Made by a program: the position numbers and the translations under genes. This document shows, in pieces, positions 6,972-13,603 of a stretch of DNA of 30,490 bases. Within the stretch, counting starts at the first letter, position 1. Each line of letters opens with the position of its first letter. This DNA comes from a virus. The stretch lies in the IMG/VR virus record IMGVR_UViG_3300044568_004623, positions 1-30,490 of that record; one strand, given 5' to 3'. The notes beneath the pieces are model-generated. The model was not told where the DNA came from. It ran no database searches and saw only the letters and a list, made by a program, of their open reading frames with translations.

Positions 6972-7312
6972 GGTGTTTTACACCTTTGTTTAGTTTTAAT
7001 GGGTTCTATTTTATAGATGTAGAAAGAGATGTGTTTTAGAAACCAGACCCTTTCTCTCAGTCTATCATGGAACCCACCAAGGGTATTAAGCGCGAGAGCG
7101 CTCTGTCGAACCATTCAAATCAGAGGGTAACAATTAGTAACAAGCCCTCTTCTCTGCTTAACTCTCTTATAAAGCGCTGTTAAGTATCCCCACTTCTCGG
7201 TTGGTGACTTTCGTCAAGACCTGCGGTGACCCTGTATATAGTCTAATTGCCGCCTCTGTGCTTTTGCGATTGATCTGGATGTAGTTGCGCTGATAGTTCA
7301 CTATCATTTCTT
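6972..7312. ncRNA. Candidate structured non-coding RNA in the divergent gap
   Basis: The gap 6921-7391 has no convincing ORF, and its central part is richer in G+C than its flanks. It folds into many helices. GGTGT/ACACC is at 6972-6976 and 6980-6984. TGGGTTC/GAACCCA is at 7000-7006 and 7070-7076, enclosing AGAAAG/CTTTCT at 7021-7026 and 7050-7055. AGCGC-GAGA-GCGCT, capped by a GNRA loop, is at 7089-7102. AGAGGG/CCCTCT is at 7122-7127 and 7145-7150, and CTTAAC/GTTAAG at 7157-7162 and 7179-7184. TGAC/GTCA is at 7205-7216, GCGGTGA/TTGCCGC at 7223-7253 and TGATAG/CTATCA at 7291-7306. The last helix is followed by TTTCTTATTTG, like a rightward terminator. It could instead be a replication origin or packaging site. 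The strand is not decided. Confidence 0.4.
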
Positions 7313-7391
7313 ATTTGATTATTATAGAGAATCCGATTAAAAGGTTTAAAATTTATCTAAACTATTTGAATATATATTATATAATTAAAAT

Positions 7392-7811
7392 ATGCAAATG
7401 GAAGAATTTACAGAATCGGAAGCTCTACAAAAGTTTAGAGAAGATGTCAAAAAGCTCGAAGATTACATCAGAGAGCAAAGGCTAATATTAAAAGAAGAAA
7501 AAATTCTGCTCAGAGCTCGTGAAGTCGAAGAAAAGCTTGCTCGTGTAGGTCAAGGCACACACACTCGACATGCACGTGGGATTGAGCACTATGCATCTAA
7601 ACCTTGGGATGTATGGGAACTTACTGACAGATCTAGCAAAGAATACACTTATGTCGGGAGGTTTGGCTCGATTGGAGAGATAGCTAAAGTATATAATAAA
7701 AATTACTATAGTGTGTGGCAAATGAAAAACCGCTGGGAAAAACTTAAAGAGAACTATATACTGAATCCCAACAAAAGATCCATTCTGCTCCGAATCGAAC
7801 CTGTTATTTAA
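7392..7811 (+). CDS. Hypothetical coiled-coil protein with possible HTH/NUMOD-like C-terminus
   Basis: This encodes 139 residues from ATG 7392, preceded by an extremely A/T-rich tract. Residues ~10-55 are a charged coiled coil (Glu, Lys, Arg, Leu). Residues ~88-115, GRFGSIGEIAKVYNKNYYSVW, follow the pattern F-x-S-I-x-E-A/I-A-K followed by a turn and a second helix. That pattern is seen in NUMOD1-type modules and other helix-turn-helix units, so DNA binding is likely. No nuclease motif is present. The stop overlaps the start of the sigma-like gene (TAATG), which implies coupled translation and perhaps a shared role in transcription control. The family was not identified. Confidence 0.7.
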   Translation: MQMEEFTESEALQKFREDVKKLEDYIREQRLILKEEKILLRAREVEEKLARVGQGTHTRHARGIEHYASKPWDVWELTDRSSKEYTYVGRFGSIGEIAKVYNKNYYSVWQMKNRWEKLKENYILNPNKRSILLRIEPVI

Positions 7812-8278
7812 TGACCTTGAACGAGTGTTTAGAAATCGAATATCCACACTTGGTAGAAGCCTCTCTGAAGATCACATCAGGGCACGAGTTACATTTGGAC
7901 TTACTCCACTATTGTATCGAAGATCTCAGCAAAAAGCCGAACTTACAGGATATTGTAGATTCGGGAGGATTGAGATTCTACATCGTCAGAATGATGATGA
8001 CACAGTTCAGATCGGTAACAGGCCCTTTCTACAAAATGTACATGAATCATTGGAGTCGAGAAATCGAAGAAAGGGTAGATGAAAAAGAAGAACATTTAGA
8101 CGTGAAAAAGATAGAACAACTCTTACAAGAACTTCCCTGGTATGACAAAATGTTATTCCAATCATTTGTAAATGGAGATCATTCATATTCAAGTCTAAGC
8201 AGAGCAACTGGAATTCCACGCACCAGTATCTCATTAACAATAAACCGCGTGAGAAAACACATAAAAAAGAACCTATAA
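7811..8278 (+). CDS. Sigma-70-like transcription factor (region 2/region 4)
   Basis: This 155-residue protein starts in a TAATG overlap with the previous stop. The N-terminal half has a helical block, LHLDLLHYCIEDL (residues ~27-39), then a segment ending FRSVTGPFYKMYMN that sits where ECF sigma region 2 would be. The C-terminal ~48 residues (about 108-155) read LPWYDKMLFQSFVNG, then SYSSLSRATGIPRTSISLTI and a basic helix, NRVRKHIKKN. This is a region 4-type helix-turn-helix with the usual leucine-proline start. It should bind promoter DNA with host RNA polymerase. It is the second sigma-like gene in the window, about 1.6 kb from the gp55-like one and on the opposite strand. It could be a stand-alone HTH regulator rather than a full sigma factor. 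Confidence 0.6.
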   Translation: MTLNECLEIEYPHLVEASLKITSGHELHLDLLHYCIEDLSKKPNLQDIVDSGGLRFYIVRMMMTQFRSVTGPFYKMYMNHWSREIEERVDEKEEHLDVKKIEQLLQELPWYDKMLFQSFVNGDHSYSSLSRATGIPRTSISLTINRVRKHIKKNL

Positions 8279-8279
8279 T

Positions 8280-8678
8280 ATGAGCTTTCAATTTTTCAAA
8301 AATGGTGTAGAAATCAGCGCACCTCGACGTATCAAATGGCGTTTCCAAGGACACGATCAAGTCTTTGAATCTAATCCAGAAAAACTGGATATCAATGCAA
8401 ATTTCTGGCGTAAGAAACTGGATATTCCAGCAGAAACTGGAATACAAATCTATGAAGATGGCTTTGAAATAAAACAAGAAGATGCAACAAATATTCCACT
8501 CCCTACTCCTGACCCTGCTGATATCGCTCAGTACGACGGGACTGTTACTGAACCCAGTGTACCAGAAACTTCTGAGAATACTGTCGATACTCCTAAACGT
8601 AAAACTAGAAGGCAAGCCGCTGAACTGTCCGATGTGCCTACCGAGTTGGATAACACTGATAACACTCCTGCTGAATAA
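8280..8678 (+). CDS. Hypothetical protein, 132 aa, with disordered tail
   Basis: It starts one base after the sigma-like gene stop. The first ~65 residues form a small folded beta-rich unit (FFKNGVEISAPRRIKWRF...) with aromatic and basic residues. The remainder is Pro/Thr/Glu/Asp-rich and disordered, interrupted by a basic patch KRKTRRQ near residue 105. The arrangement could suit a nucleic-acid or protein-binding adaptor. No family is recognised. It belongs to the rightward series of small genes leading to the large terminase. Confidence 0.65.
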   Translation: MSFQFFKNGVEISAPRRIKWRFQGHDQVFESNPEKLDINANFWRKKLDIPAETGIQIYEDGFEIKQEDATNIPLPTPDPADIAQYDGTVTEPSVPETSENTVDTPKRKTRRQAAELSDVPTELDNTDNTPAE

Positions 8679-8703
8679 CTATGGACTCATCTCGATACCC
8701 TGT

Positions 8704-8757
8704 ATGTTTATTGCAGGGTATCTGGGAGAGCTATTCTATAAAATAGTAACTGAATAA
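8704..8757 (+). CDS. Possible 17-aa hydrophobic peptide
   Basis: ATG 8704 gives MFIAGYLGELFYKIVTE and stops at TAA 8755-8757, overlapping the next start (TAATG) as at the neighbouring genes. The peptide is short and amphipathic to hydrophobic. An alternative 21-codon ORF in another frame begins at ATG 8681. The 78-nt gap may hold neither. Confidence 0.2.
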   Translation: MFIAGYLGELFYKIVTE

Positions 8758-8909
8758 TGTTTAAATACGAAATCATCGACGAACGAACTCACGAAACTGT
8801 ATTCAGTGGACATGCATCTGATGTAGAAGAAGTCTGGCAGAGACACTTCGAAAACGGAGGCTACAATGAACATTATTTACTTGTCTGGGATCAAACAGAA
8901 CTAAACTAA
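8757..8909 (+). CDS. Small hypothetical protein, 50 aa
   Basis: ATG 8757-8759 to TAA 8907-8909 encodes MFKYEIIDERTHETVFSGHA... The product is acidic with a compact beta-type pattern and three Trp/Tyr clusters (VEEVWQRHF, GGYNEHYLLVW). Both ends sit in TAATG overlaps (8755-8759 and 8907-8911). That tight coupling, plus a codon pattern like its neighbours, supports a real gene. It has no known family. It lies in the chain of small proteins upstream of the large terminase. Confidence 0.65.
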   Translation: MFKYEIIDERTHETVFSGHASDVEEVWQRHFENGGYNEHYLLVWDQTELN

Positions 8910-9112
8910 TGGGAAGAGGTTACACAGGACAGAGCAAAGAAGATATTGCTGTTAACAAGATGCTAAAAGAGTGTCGCAAACACAAGACCGAACCCCGAAA
9001 AGCACCGGCTAATCATCTGCTTGCATCCTTGAAAGAAATGTGTCCCCATACATGGAAAGAAGAACTCGCAAAAATGAAAAAAGAATATGCAGAACAAAAT
9101 AGAAATAAGTGA
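8909..9112 (+). CDS. Small basic protein, 67 aa
   Basis: The ORF starts in a TAATG overlap at 8907-8911. The product is strongly basic (many Lys, Arg, His) and helical, with two Cys (KECRKHK and EMCPHTW). The C-terminal helix KEELAKMKKEYAEQNRNK is charged. It is probably nucleic-acid binding, but no family is recognised. Its end overlaps the next gene by 26 nt. Confidence 0.65.
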   Translation: MGRGYTGQSKEDIAVNKMLKECRKHKTEPRKAPANHLLASLKEMCPHTWKEELAKMKKEYAEQNRNK

Positions 9113-9305
9113 TGAGCTGAGACAAGAGCTCTTAATCTTTTCAGATCTCATTACAGCATCTAGCCGACTGTATTCAGCAGAAGATATCGCAAAAGTCTAT
9201 TCTCTGCACAATAGAATCTTGGGTAGTAATAAGAAACCGAATGGCTGTCCCTCTTGTTTAAGATCAACTCTCAGAGATCTAATTAAAGTAATCAAAGCAC
9301 TATAA
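9087..9305 (+). CDS. Small hypothetical protein, 72 aa, with Cys pair
   Basis: ATG 9087 lies inside the end of the previous gene, with a 26-nt overlap. The product is helical. It contains NGCPSCLRSTLRDLIK at residues ~52-67, where a Cys-X-X-Cys precedes a basic helix; this resembles a half zinc ribbon or redox pair. I have a vague sense that similar small proteins occur before terminase genes in Bacteroidota phages, but cannot confirm it. A small terminase role is an alternative to the DUF5681-type gene at 4670, since this is the gene next to the large subunit. Confidence 0.6.
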   Translation: MQNKIEISDELRQELLIFSDLITASSRLYSAEDIAKVYSLHNRILGSNKKPNGCPSCLRSTLRDLIKVIKAL

Positions 9306-9389
9306 TTTGAAAAAGATATATTGGTTTTTTTGGTGGTTATACAATTGTCCTGAAATAGTGTGGTTGAAAATTAAATTATTAAAGAAATA

Positions 9390-10676
9390 GTGAAAAAGGA
9401 ATTCCGGATATTAGACGAATATGCTCCAGTCTTTTACTCAGACAAGAGCTATTATCTTATATCAGGCGGAAGAGCAAGCGGCAAGAGTACGCAGATTGCA
9501 GCTTATTTCCTAATCAAGCTAATGGGAGATGAATTCTTTCGTGGTGTAATCTCCCGTTACACACAGAAAAGTATCAAGAGTTCTATCTATCGAGATATCT
9601 TAGATCTTGCAGAGCAATGGGGTATCAAATCATTTCTGCGAATCGAGGGTGATGAAGTCATTAATCCATCTAATGGCAACATGATTATTACTCACGCAAT
9701 GCGACTTGCAGATGGCACAATGACAGCTCGAGGTAAAGGTCTATCCCGAGTAACTCATCTACTTATTGACGAAGCAGTTGAATTACCTTCTGAAGAAGAA
9801 TTTATTAAGCTGAATGACTCATTCAGAACCAAAGGAGTCGAAAGAAAAATTTTCTTACTCTTCAACCCTACCACAGTAAGACACTGGATTTTCAAGCGGT
9901 GGTATATCGACGGAAAGCCAAATCCAAAATGGTCAGAAGATCACGAATACATTCATACTACATATCACTGTAATATCGAAAACATCGATCCCAAAAAAGT
10001 ACTCGAATGGGAACGAATGAGAGAGATCGATCCCGAGTACTATAGTCACCATATTATGGGTGCTTGGTCTGAAGGCTTGCTGGGTCGTATCTTTAAACAC
10101 TGGTCTTTCGAGTACTCACCTGATCCAGAAGCACAAGTCTTTTATGGATTAGACTTTGGTTTCTCTAATGATCCCTCTGCACTTGTCGAAATCAAAAAGA
10201 AGGGAAACAAGATCTGGATCAAAGAACTACTTTACGAAACAGGTCTAACCAATGAAGATATCTCGGTAATGCTCGAAAAAGCAGGTCTTAAAAAGACATC
10301 TATCATTTATGCAGACTCTGCCGAACCCAAATCTATTGAGGAGTTAAACCGAATGGGCTGGAGAAACCTCCAGAAATGCTACAAAGGACCCGACTCTATC
10401 CGTAATGGTATTAATAAGCTTCACCAGCTCGAGGTCTTCTGCGATCCTTCTTCTAAGAATCTTGTTGATGAATATAACTTGTACTCTTGGGATAAAACAG
10501 GAGAGCGTCCCGAAGATCAGCATAATCACTTAATGGATGCTCTACGCTACGGAGTATCTAAAATGGAGAACAATGCTTCTTACGGTTTCTACTCACGAAA
10601 ACGAAAAACCCTTGATGAAGAAGGACTACCACTAGAGCCAATAGATCCCACGAAGAAACTATACACATACAAATAG
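9390..10676 (+). CDS. terL: Terminase large subunit (PBSX/XtmB-type, Terminase_3-like)
   Basis: This 428-residue DNA-packaging motor starts at GTG 9390; no nearer ATG keeps the N-terminus. The Walker A motif GGRASGKST is at residues 26-34. The Walker B motif is LLIDEAVEL, with Asp127 and Glu128. The nuclease domain has the expected acidic residues: Asp255 in GLDFGFSNDPSAL, Asp309 in YADSAEP and Asp383 in HLMDALRYG. It therefore appears complete, with ATPase and RNase H-like nuclease halves. It couples ATP hydrolysis to DNA translocation through the portal and cuts the concatemer. An 84-nt T- and A-rich gap lies before it. It is followed after 10 nt by a glycosyltransferase, which is not a usual terminase neighbour. 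Confidence 0.93.
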   Translation: MKKEFRILDEYAPVFYSDKSYYLISGGRASGKSTQIAAYFLIKLMGDEFFRGVISRYTQKSIKSSIYRDILDLAEQWGIKSFLRIEGDEVINPSNGNMIITHAMRLADGTMTARGKGLSRVTHLLIDEAVELPSEEEFIKLNDSFRTKGVERKIFLLFNPTTVRHWIFKRWYIDGKPNPKWSEDHEYIHTTYHCNIENIDPKKVLEWERMREIDPEYYSHHIMGAWSEGLLGRIFKHWSFEYSPDPEAQVFYGLDFGFSNDPSALVEIKKKGNKIWIKELLYETGLTNEDISVMLEKAGLKKTSIIYADSAEPKSIEELNRMGWRNLQKCYKGPDSIRNGINKLHQLEVFCDPSSKNLVDEYNLYSWDKTGERPEDQHNHLMDALRYGVSKMENNASYGFYSRKRKTLDEEGLPLEPIDPTKKLYTYK

Positions 10677-10686
10677 AAAACAACAA

Positions 10687-11424
10687 ATGAGTATCAATCA
10701 AATTTTAAACCGAAACCAACTCCCAGATGTTCACTCAAAAATCCCATCGTGGGTAATCAATCGTGAACAAGACACAGAAAGACTCGATGCATTTAGACAA
10801 GAAATGATGAAAGTCGGCTATACAAATGTAACAAAGTGGACTGCAATGGAACATGAACGTGGGCAAACAGGTCTCGGACTTACTCTCATCTCGATGTTTA
10901 ATGCAGCTCACAAGTTCTCCGAAGAAACCGGTGGACCCAATATGTGTCTGATCTTCGAAGATGATTGCCGATTCACATGTGCACAGTCTTATCACTGGTT
11001 CTGGAAGATGTGGCAACTCTTACCACCTAACTGGGATGTGTTACTCGGTGGAGCATACGGAGTGGAAGCAGAATCTATTTCATCAACTCCCTACTTGAAA
11101 AAGGTAAAAGCTTTCACTGGCTGCCACATGGTTCTATGGAATAGTTTTGCAATGAGTAAAGTAATGAGAGAATATGATCCGCACTCTCCGCGTGCAGTAT
11201 CTCATATCGATAGATTCTTAGAGAGGGCAGATCTGAATATCTACTTATGTGATCCACAAGTCGCAATACAACAACCAGGTATACAATCAACAATCGGTCC
11301 AGGAATAGTCCCAGACCGATTTAGTAGACAGAATCTTTTGACAGCTTACAAGTTCAGAGATGAATTACCTAATATCGCAAAGAATTCAACTATTTTTAGA
11401 ACAGAAGCACAGGGTAGAAACTAG
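10687..11424 (+). CDS. Family 25-like glycosyltransferase
   Basis: This encodes 245 residues from ATG 10687. The N-terminal IPSWVINREQDTERLDAF (residues ~19-36) matches the start of GT25 (LPS glycosyltransferase/collagen galactosyltransferase) domains, which begin with a beta strand, then a Arg/Asp-rich turn and a helix. FEDDCRF with Glu91-Asp92-Asp93 is the acidic metal/nucleotide-sugar motif in the expected place. It is followed by GGAYG and a GCHMVLWNSFAMSKV segment typical of the second half. It should transfer a sugar in the cytoplasm; donor and acceptor are unknown. Possible acceptors are host surface glycans or the phage's own Ser/Thr-rich fibre. Its stop codon overlaps the stop of the leftward gene at 11421 in a shared CTAG. 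Confidence 0.75.
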   Translation: MSINQILNRNQLPDVHSKIPSWVINREQDTERLDAFRQEMMKVGYTNVTKWTAMEHERGQTGLGLTLISMFNAAHKFSEETGGPNMCLIFEDDCRFTCAQSYHWFWKMWQLLPPNWDVLLGGAYGVEAESISSTPYLKKVKAFTGCHMVLWNSFAMSKVMREYDPHSPRAVSHIDRFLERADLNIYLCDPQVAIQQPGIQSTIGPGIVPDRFSRQNLLTAYKFRDELPNIAKNSTIFRTEAQGRN

Positions 11425-11765
11425 TGGATTTCGAGATAAATAGGATAGTTTTCGAGGTCATCGTCATCGCCACCGATAAAGATGTCAGCGTCATCACAGC
11501 TATATTTCTCATCTGTATTCCAATATTCTTGATTCTCCCAAGGGCTTAATGATCGCACTTTATGGTACATTTCATAAAGAGGTAAACCTGCATCTATCAT
11601 TTTATTTAAATCAGATACAATGCCTTCATAAGTTAATTCTGGGTAAGGCCAGTCAGAAGGCCAACTAGGATCGATTTCAGTAGATGTTTTACAATAGAAA
11701 AAAAACTGCCCGTCTTCAAATGCATCGAAAGTAATGCGCAATAGTTTTATAGATTCATTTTTCAT
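11421..11765 (-). CDS. Hypothetical acidic protein, 114 aa
   Basis: This is the second gene of a leftward pair; ATG 11765 lies 3 nt after the stop of the gene before it. The protein is acidic with Trp-rich PSWPSDWPYPELTYEG (residues ~34-49) and an Asp run (GGDDDDLENYP) near the C-terminus. Negative charge and surface aromatics resemble small phage proteins that bind host enzymes or mimic DNA, but no family is recognised. Its stop overlaps the glycosyltransferase stop on the other strand at the palindrome CTAG, so there is no terminator between the two convergent genes. Confidence 0.7.
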   Translation of the reverse strand: MKNESIKLLRITFDAFEDGQFFFYCKTSTEIDPSWPSDWPYPELTYEGIVSDLNKMIDAGLPLYEMYHKVRSLSPWENQEYWNTDEKYSCDDADIFIGGDDDDLENYPIYLEIH

Positions 11766-11768
11766 AGT

Positions 11769-12044
11769 TCAAAACAATTCCATGGCTTGTGCAACAGATA
11801 ACTTAACATCTCCATTATCATTTGAAATAAGATACTTGCCAGTTGGATACGCAGGCTTATCTCCTACGAATCCTGTCAGTATAGCATCTGGTTCCGAATC
11901 TACATCTCCAATAAAATCTACAAACTCTAAGTGGTCTGCTTCAAGGAGTGATAAAGTTTCTTTGTACCTTTCTCTAGGATTTTCTGAAAGATTGGCGTAC
12001 GTGATCATTACAGCGTACCTTGTGTCGATTAAAATTGCTTTCAT
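11769..12044 (-). CDS. Hypothetical protein, 91 aa
   Basis: This is the first gene of a leftward pair, ATG 12044, 22 nt from the end of the TATATTTG promoter element. It starts MKAILIDTRYAVMITYANL, a beta strand pair, followed by an acidic helix and FIGDVDSEPDAILTGFVG. No Cys, signal peptide or membrane span is seen. Family unknown. It is probably co-transcribed with the gene at 11765 and expressed with the other cassettes that carry the same promoter. Confidence 0.7.
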   Translation of the reverse strand: MKAILIDTRYAVMITYANLSENPRERYKETLSLLEADHLEFVDFIGDVDSEPDAILTGFVGDKPAYPTGKYLISNDNGDVKLSVAQAMELF

Positions 12045-12066
12045 GGTTGTTTTTAAATTTATAGTA

Positions 12067-12095
12067 CAAATATATATATAAAAATCGAGAACAAA
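12067..12095 (-). promoter_or_regulatory. Bacteroidota-type promoter for the 12044-11421 cassette
   Basis: Leftward reading gives TTTG (12095-12092), a 17-nt gap, then TATATTTG (12074-12067). The element shares its downstream 20 bases with 5491-5510. It also shares its upstream part (AAAAAACTTTT, then GAAAAC) with the promoter region at 25190-25207. Confidence 0.7.
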
Positions 12096-12140
12096 AAACT
12101 TTTGGAAAACTATTTTCTAGTTCAAAACATGAAACCGCTA

Positions 12141-12153
12141 TATCTATATAAAA
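12141..12153 (+). promoter_or_regulatory. Putative late promoter element TATCTATATAAAA
   Basis: This is the best placed copy of the recurrent element. It lies in the divergent gap between the leftward cassette and the first tail gene, 8 nt before ATG 12162, and an AAAGG sequence lies between. As no rightward gene lies immediately upstream, a promoter is required here. Confidence 0.5.
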
Positions 12154-12161
12154 AGTAAAGG

Positions 12162-12644
12162 ATGTCTATAGTCTACGCTACTACATACAGCAAATTGATC
12201 TCAGCACTAAAAGAGCTGGCACTTTCTAACTTGGCAATAAAGTCTTTTAGAGTAGGACCTCTTTCGGACGTAGAAATTGCAATGAAGAGTGATGATCAGC
12301 AAGCACAGAACTCTTTCAAATATCCCTATGTACATCTCGTTCCAGTTAATGCTACAATGAACGGGAGATCTACGATCTTCTCTTTCGACATGATCATTAT
12401 GGATCTTGCAAAAGACGAAATCGATCTTGAAACTACAGTACACTCATCTACTTTAGAAATCACAAGAGATATCATGGCCAAGTTTAATCAAACTACTTGG
12501 ACAGAGTTTAGATACAATATCCAATTACCAGCTACGACTACTCCTTTTGTAGAAGGTTACTTAAACTCGGTAGCTGGATGGACAACACAATTAAATGTAG
12601 AAGCCATTACACCTCTCGATCTTTGTAACGCGCCTTTTATCTAA
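12162..12644 (+). CDS. Putative tail completion/terminator protein
   Basis: This encodes 160 residues from ATG 12162, preceded by AAAGG, one of the few starts with a purine-rich site. The sequence is mixed alpha/beta. An N-terminal helix (TTYSKLISALKELA) is followed by beta segments such as YPYVHLVPVNATMNG, and by FSFDMIIMDLAKDEIDLET, which resembles the core of tail terminator proteins that cap the tail tube. It opens the rightward tail module and is separated from the gp10-like gene only by a homing endonuclease. The assignment is by position and fold impression, not by a recognised signature. Confidence 0.5.
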   Translation: MSIVYATTYSKLISALKELALSNLAIKSFRVGPLSDVEIAMKSDDQQAQNSFKYPYVHLVPVNATMNGRSTIFSFDMIIMDLAKDEIDLETTVHSSTLEITRDIMAKFNQTTWTEFRYNIQLPATTTPFVEGYLNSVAGWTTQLNVEAITPLDLCNAPFI

Positions 12645-12671
12645 TCTCGCCAAAAATGATTATAATATAAT

Positions 12672-13142
12672 ATGTACACCGTCTATAAAATATTCGAAAA
12701 CGAGACTAGAAAGGTCGTTAAAGTCGGAAGGACTAATGATCTTTGGCGAAGAATAAATCAGCACTTCAAACAGAAGACTGGTAAGTTCTATGGAATGCAA
12801 GATACTCACACAATACAAGTGATAGAAGAAGTATCTACACTACTATTAGCAAATAAGAGAGAAGAGTACTGGCAAAAATTCTATGAATTAGAAACTGATC
12901 TAGAAAAGAAAAAGTATGGAGGATTTGCTACAACTGACTTCTTAGAATCTCTTTCATCTGGTGAAAAGAAACTTTACTTGACGGGTAAAGCAGTAAAAGG
13001 AGTTGATACATTCTTTTCAAAAGGAGAAGATCATGTTAGTTCTTGGAAGTCCAAAATTTCAGAAACACTTAAAAATAAACAACCCTTTGCATGTGCTTGC
13101 GGTAAAATGCTAAAAGCGCAAGGAAGGCATAAATGTAAATGA
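12672..13142 (+). CDS. Free-standing GIY-YIG homing endonuclease
   Basis: This encodes 156 residues from ATG 12672. The GIY-YIG core is in the first ~90 residues: TVYKIF for GIY, VVKVGRT for YIG, Arg in DLWRRINQH, and Glu in the later helix NKREEYWQKF that should bind the metal. The C-terminus has a basic helix (SWKSKISETLKN) and CACGKMLKAQGRHKC, a Cys-X-Cys...His-X-Cys set that could bind zinc and recognise DNA. It lies between two tail genes, with a 27-nt gap before it and an ATGA overlap after it. This fits a mobile intergenic nuclease that spreads by cutting related genomes lacking it. It is not in an intron as far as I can see. Confidence 0.8.
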   Translation: MYTVYKIFENETRKVVKVGRTNDLWRRINQHFKQKTGKFYGMQDTHTIQVIEEVSTLLLANKREEYWQKFYELETDLEKKKYGGFATTDFLESLSSGEKKLYLTGKAVKGVDTFFSKGEDHVSSWKSKISETLKNKQPFACACGKMLKAQGRHKCK

Positions 13143-13603
13143 GTACTTTTCTAGGTGTATTTAGCGAAATCGAAGATCAAATCTTGGCTGACTTAAAAGT
13201 AGTCGGAGACTTCATGGTGCAAAAATACAAGCAGCAAGTACCTGTAGATACTGGTCGTTTGAAAAACTCTATCAAGTATGCAATCACTAAAGTACCTGAT
13301 GGATATAGAATCAGTATTGGTTATTTGATCTATGGAGTCTTTCAAGACTTAGGTGTAAATGGAACCAAAGTCAATCGCGGATCTCCATTTCAATTCAGAT
13401 CACAAACTATTGGTGGCCGCTTACCTTTTGCAGTGCGTAAATCAATCGCAGAAAAAGGACTCAGAGCCAGAAACTGGACCACATTAGATCCTACAGCAGA
13501 AGCTCAAATTGAAGAAAAGATTGTAGAGATCTTCGGAGAAGGATACGAAGAAATCTTTGGTAGAATATTTGCTAGAACGAAAACAGAAAAAACTCTATTA
13601 TGA
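13139..13603 (+). CDS. HK97 gp10-like tail/neck protein
   Basis: This 154-residue protein carries VPVDTGRLKNSI at residues ~35-46, the signature of the HK97 gp10 family of minor tail or head-tail joining proteins. The rest is alpha/beta, with GYLIYGVFQDLGVNG in the middle and a helical, charged end. It should act at the neck where tail meets head. ATG 13139 overlaps the endonuclease stop (ATGA), and its own TGA overlaps the next start (ATGA), indicating coupled translation. The order gp10-like then tail assembly chaperone then tape measure is that of siphoviruses. Confidence 0.85.
   Translation: MSTFLGVFSEIEDQILADLKVVGDFMVQKYKQQVPVDTGRLKNSIKYAITKVPDGYRISIGYLIYGVFQDLGVNGTKVNRGSPFQFRSQTIGGRLPFAVRKSIAEKGLRARNWTTLDPTAEAQIEEKIVEIFGEGYEEIFGRIFARTKTEKTLL

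Noticed and set aside
6921-7391. tRNA or tmRNA in the divergent gap
   Set aside because: The motif GGTTCGAC on the minus strand resembles a T loop, but no 5-bp T stem, anticodon arm or acceptor stem can be built around it.
8007-8615. 202-codon leftward frame
   Set aside because: It lies opposite the sigma-like gene and the gene at 8280, both of which have coupled starts, normal codon use and known-type motifs. The leftward product is Cys/Phe/Leu-rich with no domain.
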